42,133 nucleotides of DNA from Parcubacteria group bacterium M6-OD1-4 (GCA_003056205.1 LSNS01000003.1:1-42133); one strand, 5' to 3'. Counted from the stretch's first letter, positions 25,506-35,616 are shown. Program-made: numbers and translations. The notes: a model not told the origin generated them from the letters alone.

Positions 25506-28500
25506 TTATTCAATAACTCGGAAAACTTCATCAATAGTGGTTTCTCCGCGAAGAGCTTTGAGAATTCCATCTTGGAGCATAGTAACCATTCCTTCTTCCA
25601 CGGCGGCAGTTTCAATATCAAAATCGGTAATATTTTCAGTCTGAATTAATTTTCTAATTTGCGGAGTCATCGGGATTGTTTCATATAATCCCAAGCGCCC
25701 CTTATAGCCAATTTGCCCACACTTCGTACAACCTGTCCCTTGATAAAATGTTAGTTTTTCGGGGATTTTTATCTGAGGATTTTTAATACTAGCCAGAATA
25801 TCTTTTACCCGTTGTAAGTTTTCTGGGCTAAGCTCTACAGTCGTTTTACAATTTGAACAAATACGCCGAACTAAGCGTTGACCAACGGTAAATTCAATAG
25901 CGTTAGCTAAGGTTTGACGATCTAAGCCCAAACCAACAAAACGAGAAATTGCGCCCGCAGCACTATTAGCATGAATGGTAGATAAAACTAAATGGCCAGT
26001 TAAAGAGGCTTCAATGGCAATTTTTGCTGTTTCACTATCACGGATTTCTCCAATCATCATAATGTTTGGATTCTGACGGAGAAGAGAACGCATTGCTGAA
26101 GAAAAAGTATAACCATGTTCTTCATCAATTTGAGTTTGCATTACTCCTGGAAGTTCATATTCTATTGGATCTTCAATGGTGATAATTTTAACATCGGGTT
26201 TGTTTAGCTGATTTAAAATACTGTAAAGGGTTGTAGTTTTACCCGAGCCAGTTGGTCCAGTGGTAACAATAATTCCGCTAGTTTTTTTCATGGCGAGATG
26301 CAAAGTTTTCAGAGCCACCGAATCTATTCCTAGTTTATTCATATCTAAATTAGTTGCCGAAGATGAGAGAAGGCGAATAACAATTGTTTCTCCGTAACCA
26401 CCAGCAATAATTGATAACCGACAATCTACTTTATTGTCTGGCAGATAAATTACAAAACGTCCATCAAAAGTAGCTTGTTTAATATTCGTCGCTTCGCCAG
26501 CCAAAATTTTTATTTTTGATAATAATGGAAGATAAGTTGTTTTTGGTAAACTGAGAATATCATGCAAAATCCCATCAATCCGAAAACGTATTTTAACTTC
26601 TTTTGCAGTAGGTTCAATATGAATATCCCCCGCTTCGCTCACCACTCCCAGAGACAAAACTAAATTCAGTAATTCATCGCTCGGAGTTTTTTGAGCAGCA
26701 GCAGCTATTTTAGTAATATCAGTGCTTAAGGTTTTAGCTAATTCAAGTTGAGGAGCGGTAACTTTGAGCCCACGACCAATAGTTTGTGAAATAACGATAT
26801 CATATAAATTATTGATATAATCAAAATCACCGATGACACGATAAACTTCTTCTAAAGAAGTTATACCATCTAAAGCTTTTAAAATTCCATCTTGGAGCAT
26901 GGTAATCATCCCGTCTTCAATCGCTTGCTGTAATATTTTAAAGGAAGGTGCTTTATCAATAGTTAGCTGTTTGATTTTATCATCCATTGTGAAAATTTCA
27001 TAAATACCAATTCGTCCATGATAGCCAGTAAAATTACAGAATTCGCATCCCGCCCCAGCTTTGTATATTTGTGGTAGCTTAGTGGGAATCTCAATTTTTG
27101 CTTTTGGCGAAATAACCGCTAAAATCTTATTAATTTGTTCTTGTTCTTCATCAATTAAAGAATGTTTTTCTCGGCAATGGTTACAAAGTTTACGAACTAA
27201 GCGCTGACCAATAACAACATTAATTGAGGGTACTAGGAAATATGGCTTGACCCCCATATCAACTAAACGGGGAATTGTGCCCGCAGCATCATTCGTGTGT
27301 AAAGTAGAAAGAACTAAATGTCCGGTTAAAGACGCTTGGACTGATATTTCAGCAGTTTCTAAATCACGAATTTCGCCGACCATAATAATATTTGGATCTT
27401 GCCTTAAGATAGAGCGTAAGCCATCTGAAAAGTTATAACCTTGCTTTTCGTTTATTTGACTTTGATTAATACCGCTTAATTCATATTCTATTGGATCTTC
27501 TAAAGTAATTATTTTAGTTTCCGGTTGGTTTAATCTATTGAGAATAGCGTAGAGAGTGGTAGTTTTTCCAGAGCCAGTGGGTCCGACAGTTAAAATCAAA
27601 CCATTGGGTTTAGAAATTTCTTTGGTGAGAATTGGCAATATTTCTGATCGAACTCCTAATTTTTCAAATTCTAAACTAGCCGTGGAAGAGTCTAGAAGAC
27701 GCATGACCACGCTTTCTCCATAGGCAGTTGGTAAAAAAGAGCAACGGACGTCAATCTTTTTATCTTGCAAATAAATCGTATAGCGCCCGTCTTGGGGCTT
27801 ATTAGAAATATTAATTTTAACTCGAGCCAGAATTTTTAAACGGGAGATAATCTTATGCCATTTTTGGAGGCTAATTAATGCCGCTTCCTGTAAAACACCA
27901 TCAATCCTAATTCTAACAACTACCCCCTTTTCTTCAGCTTCAATATGAATATCACTTCCTTTAACCTTGAGAGCAGTGGCCAACATTAAAGTAATAATAT
28001 CAGAGACATTAACTTTATTAATTTTATCATTCAGACTCTTATAGTTCTCAATATCAGCTTCAAATTTTTTCAAAGTCTCTTGATTTATTTCTACTCCACT
28101 TTCATATTTTTTGACCTTCGGTAAAGCTTGATAAGCTTCCCAGGCAATATCTAAACTAACTTGGGAAATTAAATATAAACGTGTGTTAGCGAAATATTGT
28201 TTGGCTAAATTATCCACCTCTTCTTGAATTTTTGCACTAGGGTTTAAACAAGCAAAACGAATATTTTTTCCATCATAGTAAAAACAAATAAAATTTAATT
28301 CCCGAGCACGGTCTTCTTGGACTAAAACTAAGGCCTCGGGACTAATCGGAAAGCCACTAAGATTAACATAACCCAAGCCAGCTTGTTGAGCTGCTTGTTG
28401 AGTTTGTTTTTCTATTTCTTTAATCTTAATTTCCGATTGCTTTTTAGCAAAACGACCGGTAACACTTTCGTCGTCATCGGTCGGATTAATTAAGTTTTCA

Positions 28501-28520
28501 ATTGATGAGAAATCACTCAT
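25506..28520 (-). CDS. Tandem-fused GspE/PilB-type secretion ATPase (two complete ATPase modules)
   Basis: Two copies each of GPTGSGKTTTLY, IITLEDPIEYEL/IITIEDPIEYEL, GEIRD, zinc-binding CNHC/CSNC + CEFC/CTKC. Start placed at 28520 (MSDFSSIENL). Confidence 0.93.
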   Translation of the reverse strand: MSDFSSIENLINPTDDDESVTGRFAKKQSEIKIKEIEKQTQQAAQQAGLGYVNLSGFPISPEALVLVQEDRARELNFICFYYDGKNIRFACLNPSAKIQEEVDNLAKQYFANTRLYLISQVSLDIAWEAYQALPKVKKYESGVEINQETLKKFEADIENYKSLNDKINKVNVSDIITLMLATALKVKGSDIHIEAEEKGVVVRIRIDGVLQEAALISLQKWHKIISRLKILARVKINISNKPQDGRYTIYLQDKKIDVRCSFLPTAYGESVVMRLLDSSTASLEFEKLGVRSEILPILTKEISKPNGLILTVGPTGSGKTTTLYAILNRLNQPETKIITLEDPIEYELSGINQSQINEKQGYNFSDGLRSILRQDPNIIMVGEIRDLETAEISVQASLTGHLVLSTLHTNDAAGTIPRLVDMGVKPYFLVPSINVVIGQRLVRKLCNHCREKHSLIDEEQEQINKILAVISPKAKIEIPTKLPQIYKAGAGCEFCNFTGYHGRIGIYEIFTMDDKIKQLTIDKAPSFKILQQAIEDGMITMLQDGILKALDGITSLEEVYRVIGDFDYINNLYDIVISQTIGRGLKVTAPQLELAKTLSTDITKIAAAAQKTPSDELLNLVLSLGVVSEAGDIHIEPTAKEVKIRFRIDGILHDILSLPKTTYLPLLSKIKILAGEATNIKQATFDGRFVIYLPDNKVDCRLSIIAGGYGETIVIRLLSSSATNLDMNKLGIDSVALKTLHLAMKKTSGIIVTTGPTGSGKTTTLYSILNQLNKPDVKIITIEDPIEYELPGVMQTQIDEEHGYTFSSAMRSLLRQNPNIMMIGEIRDSETAKIAIEASLTGHLVLSTIHANSAAGAISRFVGLGLDRQTLANAIEFTVGQRLVRRICSNCKTTVELSPENLQRVKDILASIKNPQIKIPEKLTFYQGTGCTKCGQIGYKGRLGLYETIPMTPQIRKLIQTENITDFDIETAAVEEGMVTMLQDGILKALRGETTIDEVFRVIE

Positions 28521-28540
28521 ATTTATCACTAGCAATTATT

Positions 28541-29515
28541 TTAACGCTTAAAAATCCTTTCCAATTTAGCTACTACCCCCGGGTTCTTTAGTTGTAGAAA
28601 TAAATTGGTCCAGGTAGTAATTTGGAAAGCGGTGAGCACAGCGCCACAAGCTACTACTATTAAGAAGGCGAAGAAAATTACTAAGAATATTAACCAGTTT
28701 AGACTTAGAATTATTCCTAATAAGAACAGTGGTACCAAGAAAACTCCTAAAAAGACTAAAATTACTGCACTAGCCAGAAAATCAATAATAAATAAGATTA
28801 TTCCCGTTTCTAGACTGACCAACCAATTATTAATAAAGAGAATCACTCCTTGCTCAAAAGATTTAACAAAGGAATAATTATCTAACACTCGATAAGCAAT
28901 AGCATAATTAATCATTAAAGATAAACTAATTGAAACTGGAACAAAAATAACAAATAATATTGTATAACTAATGGCCAAGATGGTTGTATTTTCAATCACT
29001 AACAGCAGAAGTGGTAAGCTAACGATGAAAAAGATAGTAGCACTTAGTACTTTGATAGCCAGATTTAAAGATAAAACAGACCAAAAATGTTTATTGCCCG
29101 CGATTAAACTTTGACGAACACTTAAATAAGAATCCTTCTTTTTATTTCTTAATATTTTTTTAACATCATTAATCAAGCCCGCCTGGGTGGTGATTGCTAA
29201 CCAAATAAGAACGATGAGAATAATTATTACTACCAACAAAACGGATAAGACATTAAGAAGAACCAAAAAATTATTATGAAGCAAATTTCCTAATCCGAAG
29301 AAAAAATTTCTAGCTAAGTTAGTAATTGCTAAAACTGTTGTTAATTTATAATAAGAGCCATTGATTAAACCCTGGTTCATATTTTGGCTAAGAATTTGAT
29401 AGCCCCAGGCGCCACTGCCTCCAACTAAAGAAGCAAACAAACCCAGAAACCACAAATATTTATTTTTCCAAGTTATTTTCCAAGACTCGGTTAATAATGA
29501 TCGATAAGAAAACAT
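28541..29515 (-). CDS. Multi-pass integral membrane protein, unknown function
   Basis: ~6 hydrophobic segments; N-terminal FSYRSLLTESWKITWKNKYLWFLGLFASLVGG. Confidence 0.7.
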   Translation of the reverse strand: MFSYRSLLTESWKITWKNKYLWFLGLFASLVGGSGAWGYQILSQNMNQGLINGSYYKLTTVLAITNLARNFFFGLGNLLHNNFLVLLNVLSVLLVVIIILIVLIWLAITTQAGLINDVKKILRNKKKDSYLSVRQSLIAGNKHFWSVLSLNLAIKVLSATIFFIVSLPLLLLVIENTTILAISYTILFVIFVPVSISLSLMINYAIAYRVLDNYSFVKSFEQGVILFINNWLVSLETGIILFIIDFLASAVILVFLGVFLVPLFLLGIILSLNWLIFLVIFFAFLIVVACGAVLTAFQITTWTNLFLQLKNPGVVAKLERIFKR

Positions 29516-29544
29516 ATAGTTATCACTTTTTATTATTTAATTTA

Positions 29545-29573
29545 TTGAAAAATCTGTTAAAGTCTGATAATAT
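29545..29573 (+). promoter_or_regulatory. Promoter TTGAAA-17-TAATAT for tyrS-argS-glyQS
   Basis: TTGAAA 29545-29550; TAATAT 29568-29573. Confidence 0.6.
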
Positions 29574-29609
29574 TATAGCATAAATTTTTAATTAGCACCA
29601 AATATTTAT

Positions 29610-30848
29610 ATGTCTAAAATAATCACTGATAAAAAACGAATTACCGAATTATTAACTCGCGGAGTGGAAAAAATTTATCCGAGTTATGAAGCTTTAGAAA
29701 AAAAACTGTTAAGCGGTGAACGTTTACGTTTATATTGTGGTTATGATCCTAGTGCCCCCGCTCTTCATGTTGGAAATGCTATTTCGATTAATAAATTAGG
29801 GCAGTTTCAAGCTCTGGGGCATGAAGTTATTTTTTTGATTGGTGATTTTACAGGATTAATTGGTGATCCTACTGATAAAAAGGCGGCTCGAGTAAAGTTA
29901 AGCAAAGAAGAGGTTTTACATAATGCTCGAAATTATCAACAGCAAGCTTCTGCTTATTTAAAATTTAGCGGTGATAATCCCGCTCAGGTTCGTTATAATA
30001 GTGAGTGGAACGGCAAATTAACCTTTTCAGATTTAATTGAACTGGCTAGTAATTTTACTGTTCAAAGAATGATTCAGCGTGATATGTTTCAAAAAAGACT
30101 AGCAGACGAAAAGCCAATTTATTTGCATGAATTCTTATATCCCCTCACACAGGCTTATGATAGTGTAGCCCTGGATGTTGATTTAGAGATTGGTGGCAAC
30201 GATCAAATGTTTAACATGATGTGTGGACGTGATTTATTAAAAACTTTGAAGAACAAAGAAAAATTTGTTTTAACTATGAAATTATTAACTGATGGTGATG
30301 GTCATAAAATGGGTAAGAGCGAAGGGAATGTTGTTTTTTTAGATGAAACTCCTGATAATATTTATGGTCAAATTATGTCTTGGCCGGATGGGGCAATTAC
30401 TTCGGCCTTAGAATTATGTACCAATTTACCTTTTGCTGAAGTGCTAGAAATGAAACAGAAATTAATATCTTCTACGGTTAACCCTCGTGATTTAAAAATG
30501 AAATTAGCCCATGAGATTACTAGGATTAATCGTGGCGAACAAGCTGCCCAAGAAGCTCAAGAAAATTTTATTAATACTGTCCAAAAAAAGGAATTACCGA
30601 CTGAAATTAAGTCTTGGCAGGCCGATCAAGATCAATATCTTCTCAGTGATTTATTATTTCTCTCAGGCTTAACGCGTTCTAAAACAGAGGCCCGACGCTT
30701 AATTGAACAAGGGGCAATTAAATTTTGGACAACTAATAATTCTTCTACTATTCGTGATATCAAAAAAATAATTATAGTAAAATCCGAATTAATTATTTCT
30801 CGTGGAAAGTTACATTTTATAAAAATAATTCCAAGTTCTAAAAAATAG
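29610..30848 (+). CDS. tyrS: Tyrosyl-tRNA synthetase
   Basis: CGYDPSAPALHVGNAI, KMGKSEGN, C-terminal S4-like domain. Confidence 0.95.
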   Translation: MSKIITDKKRITELLTRGVEKIYPSYEALEKKLLSGERLRLYCGYDPSAPALHVGNAISINKLGQFQALGHEVIFLIGDFTGLIGDPTDKKAARVKLSKEEVLHNARNYQQQASAYLKFSGDNPAQVRYNSEWNGKLTFSDLIELASNFTVQRMIQRDMFQKRLADEKPIYLHEFLYPLTQAYDSVALDVDLEIGGNDQMFNMMCGRDLLKTLKNKEKFVLTMKLLTDGDGHKMGKSEGNVVFLDETPDNIYGQIMSWPDGAITSALELCTNLPFAEVLEMKQKLISSTVNPRDLKMKLAHEITRINRGEQAAQEAQENFINTVQKKELPTEIKSWQADQDQYLLSDLLFLSGLTRSKTEARRLIEQGAIKFWTTNNSSTIRDIKKIIIVKSELIISRGKLHFIKIIPSSKK

Positions 30849-30879
30849 TTATTTAGAATTATGATGTTTTAAAATATTT

Positions 30880-32583
30880 ATGGTGTTCTTATCTGAGTTA
30901 AAATCAAAAATTATTCAAACCTTAGAATTAGAAACAGAACTGGCTGCTTTTTCTTATCCGCCACAAAGCAATTTAGGAGATCTTAGTTTGTCTTGTTTCG
31001 CTCTCGCTAAAATTCGTCATCAATCTCCTGAAAAAATTGCTCAAGAATTGTTAGTTAAAATTAAAAATAATTTAGAATTGAAAAAATATTTTTCAACTAT
31101 CAAGACGGTGGGACCTTATTTAAATTTTTTCATTTCTTCGGAGTATTTAGCGACTAGACTGATTAAAACAATTCAGCGTGAGAAAAATGATTATGGAACT
31201 AGCCCGACTGGTCAAAATCAACGAGTAATGATTGAATATTCTAATGGTAATACACACAAAGAATATCATGTTGGACATTTGCGTAATATTTCTTATGGCG
31301 ATGCCATCAGTCATTTATTAACAGCAAGTGGTTATCAAGTTTTACCAGTCTCTTATATTAATGATTTTGGAATTCATGTCGCGAAAACAATCTGGAATTG
31401 GCAACGGCATCCAGTTTATAATGAACGACCAGAACCGAAAGGTTATTTATTGGGACGTTGTTATGCTCAAGCTAGCCAGCTTTTAAAAGATAATCCATCA
31501 GGCAAGTTAGAGGTTACCGCGCTCATGAAGGAAATTGAAAGTCGTCAAGGAAAAAATTATCAGTTCTGGCAGGCTTCGCGTCAATGGAGCATTGATTATT
31601 TTAATGCCATTTATCAAGAATTAAATATCAAATTTGCGCATATTTTTTATGAAAGTGAGGTAGTGAACGAAGGCTTAAAAATTGTTAAAAATTTACTTGC
31701 TCAAGGAATATTAAAAAAAAGTCAGGGAGCAATCATTGCTGATTTAGAGCAATATGATTTAGGCGTTTTGCCAGTAATTAGAACCGATGGAACAGCTTTA
31801 TATGTTGTGGCAGATTTAGCTTTGGCTTCGGAAAAATTCCAAAAATATAATCTTAAGCAATCAATTTATATTGTTGACGTTCGTCAGAGCCTTTATTTTA
31901 AACAATTGTTTAAGATTTTAGAATTAATGGGCTATCATAAAAAACTTTTACATCTTACTTACGATTTTGTTACTTTACCGAGCGGCATGATGTCTTCCCG
32001 GTCTGGTAATATTATTACTTATCAAGAGTTAAAAGATAAAATTTCCGCTCAACTACTTTTAGAAACGAAACAGCGTCATGCTGGCTGGAACCCGGCGAAG
32101 ATTACAAAGGTTGTTAATAATCTAACTTTAGCTACCATTAAATTTGAGATGTTGAAAGTTAATGCTCATAAGATTATTACTTTTGATATTACAGAATCAA
32201 CTAAATTTGACGGTTACACCGCTTGTTATATTCAATATACTTATGCTCGCTGGCGAAGTGTTCTCCGTAAAAGTGTTTGGACTGATTTGTTAATTAAAAC
32301 TGATTATCAAAAGTTAACAGCGAAACAGGAAAAACTTTTGTTGCTGAAGATGGCGAAATATCCAGAAATTATTAGTGAGGCGGCACAAAAATATAATCCT
32401 AGTGCACTCACTAAATATTTATTTGAATTAGCCCAACTAAGTAATGATTATTATCATGAAGTTAATATTCTTAAGTCTTCTCCGGTGATTAAAAAAGTGC
32501 GTTTAATTTTAGTCCGGACCATTACTCAAGTTTTAGTCAATGGTCTAGATATTTTAGGAATAAAAGTTTTAGAAAAAATGTAA
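30880..32583 (+). CDS. argS: Arginyl-tRNA synthetase
   Basis: IEYSNGNTHKEYHVGHLRNISYGDA, MMSSRSGN, DALR anticodon-binding C-terminus. Confidence 0.95.
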   Translation: MVFLSELKSKIIQTLELETELAAFSYPPQSNLGDLSLSCFALAKIRHQSPEKIAQELLVKIKNNLELKKYFSTIKTVGPYLNFFISSEYLATRLIKTIQREKNDYGTSPTGQNQRVMIEYSNGNTHKEYHVGHLRNISYGDAISHLLTASGYQVLPVSYINDFGIHVAKTIWNWQRHPVYNERPEPKGYLLGRCYAQASQLLKDNPSGKLEVTALMKEIESRQGKNYQFWQASRQWSIDYFNAIYQELNIKFAHIFYESEVVNEGLKIVKNLLAQGILKKSQGAIIADLEQYDLGVLPVIRTDGTALYVVADLALASEKFQKYNLKQSIYIVDVRQSLYFKQLFKILELMGYHKKLLHLTYDFVTLPSGMMSSRSGNIITYQELKDKISAQLLLETKQRHAGWNPAKITKVVNNLTLATIKFEMLKVNAHKIITFDITESTKFDGYTACYIQYTYARWRSVLRKSVWTDLLIKTDYQKLTAKQEKLLLLKMAKYPEIISEAAQKYNPSALTKYLFELAQLSNDYYHEVNILKSSPVIKKVRLILVRTITQVLVNGLDILGIKVLEKM

Positions 32584-32592
32584 ATAATATTT

Positions 32593-33987
32593 ATGAAAAA
32601 AACAACTCATCAGCATTCTTTAGAACAACTTGTTTCCCTTTGCAAACGGCGGGGATTTGTTTTTCCTTCATCAGAAATTTATTCTGGCTTGACGGCAGTT
32701 TATGACTTCGGTCCTTATGGAGTGGAATTACTTAATAATATTAAGGCCTATTGGTGGAAAAGTATGACCCAATTGCGTGATGATATTATTGGTTTGGATT
32801 CGGCTATTTTTATGAGTCCAAAGGTTTGGGAGGCTTCTGGCCATGTCAAGAATTTTTCAGACCCCCTGACTGAATGTAAAAAGTGTCATACTCGTCTCCG
32901 TTTAGATTCTTTATTAGAGGAAGCCGGTATTACTGCGGATGAAAAAATGAGCGAAGAAGAAATTAATCAAATTTTTACGGATAATAAAGAAAAAATAAAA
33001 TGTCCGGTTTGTGGCGCTCAAGATCTAACACCCGGAAAAAAGTTTAATTTATTGGTGCATTCTAATTTGGGAAATTTTACTAGTGACTGGACTAAAGACC
33101 CAACTTATTTGCGTGGTGAAACTTGCCAAGGAATTTATGTTAATTTTAAAAATGTTTTAGATTCGACACGAATGAAAATTCCTTTTGGTATTGCCCAGAT
33201 TGGTAAAGCTTTTCGGAATGAAATTACTGCTCGACAATTTATTTTTCGCACTCGAGAATTTGAGCAGATGGAAATGCAGTATTTTGTAAAACCTGGAGAT
33301 GATCATCAATATTATGAAGAATGGAAAAAAATTCGTTGGCAATTCTATTTAGATTTAGGAATTAGTCCAGATAATTTAAGATGGTTCAAGCATCAAAATC
33401 TCGCTTTTTATGCTCAAGAAGCATACGACATTGAATACCGTTTTCCTTTTGGTTTTAAAGAGGTGGAAGGCTTGCATGCTCGCGGTGATTATGATTTAAC
33501 TCAGCATAGTAAGTTTTCTGGGCAAGATTTAAGTTATCTGGATCCCTTAACTAATCAAAAATTTATTCCTCATGTTGTTGAAACCTCGGCGGGAGCGGGA
33601 CGCATATTTTTAGCTGTTCTAAATGAAGCCTATCAAGAAGAAGAACTAGAGAAAGGCTCCAGATTGGTTTTAAAATTAAATCCTCAATTAGCGCCAATTA
33701 AAATCGCCGTTTTTCCACTATTAAGAAATAAACCAGAACTAGTGAAAAAGGCGCGCGAAGTATATGATCTTTTAAAATTAAATTGGCGTTGTGAATTTGA
33801 TGATAATGGAAATATTGGGAAACGCTATCGTCGCCAAGATGAGATTGGCACTCCTTATTGCGTGACGATTGACTTTGATTCTTTAGAAAAAGCTTGCGTT
33901 ACTGTTCGTCATCGTGATACAATGAAACAAGAGATAATCGAGATTGTTAAATTGTTAGATTTTTTTTCAAAAAAGAATTTGAAATAA
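32593..33987 (+). CDS. glyQS: Glycyl-tRNA synthetase (dimeric, GlyQS type)
   Basis: CKRRGFVFPSSEIYSGLTAVYDFGPYGVELLNNIK, FRNEITARQFIFRTREFEQMEMQYF, HVVETSAGAGRIFLA. Confidence 0.95.
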   Translation: MKKTTHQHSLEQLVSLCKRRGFVFPSSEIYSGLTAVYDFGPYGVELLNNIKAYWWKSMTQLRDDIIGLDSAIFMSPKVWEASGHVKNFSDPLTECKKCHTRLRLDSLLEEAGITADEKMSEEEINQIFTDNKEKIKCPVCGAQDLTPGKKFNLLVHSNLGNFTSDWTKDPTYLRGETCQGIYVNFKNVLDSTRMKIPFGIAQIGKAFRNEITARQFIFRTREFEQMEMQYFVKPGDDHQYYEEWKKIRWQFYLDLGISPDNLRWFKHQNLAFYAQEAYDIEYRFPFGFKEVEGLHARGDYDLTQHSKFSGQDLSYLDPLTNQKFIPHVVETSAGAGRIFLAVLNEAYQEEELEKGSRLVLKLNPQLAPIKIAVFPLLRNKPELVKKAREVYDLLKLNWRCEFDDNGNIGKRYRRQDEIGTPYCVTIDFDSLEKACVTVRHRDTMKQEIIEIVKLLDFFSKKNLK

Positions 33988-34020
33988 TTTTCGACAATCT
34001 CATTAATTAGAAAAAATAAA

Positions 34021-34057
34021 AAATTTCTCACCTTCGGAATCAGGTGGGAATTTTTTT
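34021..34057 (+). terminator. Intrinsic terminator after glyQS
   Basis: AAATTTCTCACCT-tcggaatc-AGGTGGGAATTTTTTT. Confidence 0.75.
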
Positions 34058-34078
34058 ATAAAAAATTGGTAAAAACTA

Positions 34079-34107
34079 TTGCTACTTATTTTACTTAGTT
34101 ATATACT
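34079..34107 (+). promoter_or_regulatory. Promoter TTGCTA-17-TATACT for Lys-rich protein gene
   Basis: TTGCTA 34079-34084; TATACT 34102-34107; overlapping CTTAGT-tatat-ACTAAG inverted repeat. Confidence 0.6.
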
Positions 34108-34188
34108 AAGAGTAGAAAATATTTTTTAAAATAAAAAATAATTATCAAAATTTAAATTAAGAATTTATTACAGAGAGGGGGTGAAATT

Positions 34189-34407
34189 ATGAAGAAAAAA
34201 ATTACAAAAAAACCCGTTAAAAAAGTAGCTAAAAAAAGGCTTGCTAAAAAACCCGTTAAAAAAGTCATTAAGAAAAAACCTGTTAAAAAAGTTTCCAAAA
34301 AGGTAATTAGGAAAGTGGCTAAAAAAAAGGTGGTTAAGAAAAAGCTTGCTAAAAAACCAGTGAAGCGGGTGGCTAAAAAAAGAATTGCTAAGAAAAGAAA
34401 AAAATAA
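34189..34407 (+). CDS. Lys-rich, histone H1-like repeat protein (KKPVKKVxKK repeats)
   Basis: 72 aa, no D/E residues, repeated (A)KKPVKKV; good SD GAGAGGGGGTG. Confidence 0.8.
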   Translation: MKKKITKKPVKKVAKKRLAKKPVKKVIKKKPVKKVSKKVIRKVAKKKVVKKKLAKKPVKRVAKKRIAKKRKK

Positions 34408-34607
34408 GCAAGTTTTTAATTTGAAAATTAGCTGAAAAATCGTCACGTTAGTTTTAAACTTTAGTTTAAAGGGCGGGGCGGTTTTTTTATATTTAAAACT
34501 TTAACTTTTCTTCAGCTCTTATTTTATATAATAATATTTATTGTCTTGATTGGTGAAATAACGGGGTTTGTCCCGCCAATTTAATTTTTGGAAGAATAAA
34601 ATTAAAA

Positions 34608-35455
34608 TGTTTAAAAAATTTCTGAAACAATTTTTAAAGAAAAAAACCTTCGGGTGGAGTGCCGTTGTTATTTTATTAATTGTGCTGAGCGTTTATCAGT
34701 TTACTTGGCAAACAGCGCCGCTCATTGTTAATTTTTTAGATATTGGTCAAGGTGATTCAACGCTGATTACAATGCCTAATCATCAAGTAATTTTAATTGA
34801 TGGTGGACCCGACAATTCAGTTTTATATCGTTTGGGAACTATCTTGCCTTTTTATCGACGGAAAATTGATCTAATGATTTTTAGTCATTATCATCGAGAT
34901 CATATTATTGGTTTAATTGAAGTTTTAAAAAGATATCAGGTGGAAAAGATAATTTATGCTCCTAGCAAATTTAGTTCTTTGACTCTCCAGGTTTTATTAG
35001 CCACAGTTAAAAAACAAAAAATTCCTACAGTGCTAATAAATTCTACTGCTCAGCTCAATTTTTCTCCTAATTGTTCATTAAGCTTTCTTAATGTGGATAG
35101 TCTTGAAGTAAAAAAAGCGCAAAATAATTCTTTAGTGGTCAAACTTAATTGCCAACATCGCAAATTCCTCTTCACCGGTGATAATAGCGCTACAGTTGAA
35201 AAAGCTTTAGTTAATTCTGGCTGGGACTTAACAGCGGACGTTTTGAAAGCTGCCCATCATGGTTCACGGACAGCGAACAGTGAAGAATTTCTTCAAGTTG
35301 TTCAGCCCCGTTTTGTTTCTATCTCTGTGGGAGTTAAAAATCACTTTGGACATCCGAGCCCAGCTATTTTAGAACGTCTTTCCCGACTTCATATTAAATT
35401 TAAGAGGACCGATCAATCAGGAAGCATTCAAATTGTTGTTCCCAATTCTCCTTAA
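34608..35455 (+). CDS. ComEC-type metallo-beta-lactamase-fold hydrolase with N-terminal TM
   Basis: VNFLDIGQGDSTLITMPNHQVILIDGGP, FSHYHRDH, LFTGDNS, LKAAHHGS; ATG 34608 likely start. Confidence 0.85.
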
Positions 35456-35537
35456 TAATTCTCATAAAATATTAACAAATTAGTACTGCTTGAATAATTA
35501 AAGTAGAAATTTTTAAATTTTTTAATTTACTTCTAAG

Positions 35538-35566
35538 TTGACCAGTGACTCTTAGTTTGCTATGAT
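35538..35566 (+). promoter_or_regulatory. Promoter TTGACC-17-TATGAT (extended -10 TGc)
   Basis: TTGACC 35538-35543; TATGAT 35561-35566; same hexamer and extended -10 style as the ncRNA promoter. Confidence 0.6.
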
Positions 35567-35616
35567 AATGATAAGGTTTTTGACCTATTTTTATTGTTTT
35601 AAGGCAGACAAAATAT

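Noticed and set aside
34168-34446. 92-aa Phe/Leu-rich minus-strand ORF
   Set aside because: Pure antisense shadow of the Lys-rich repeat gene (AAA/AAG read as TTT/CTT).
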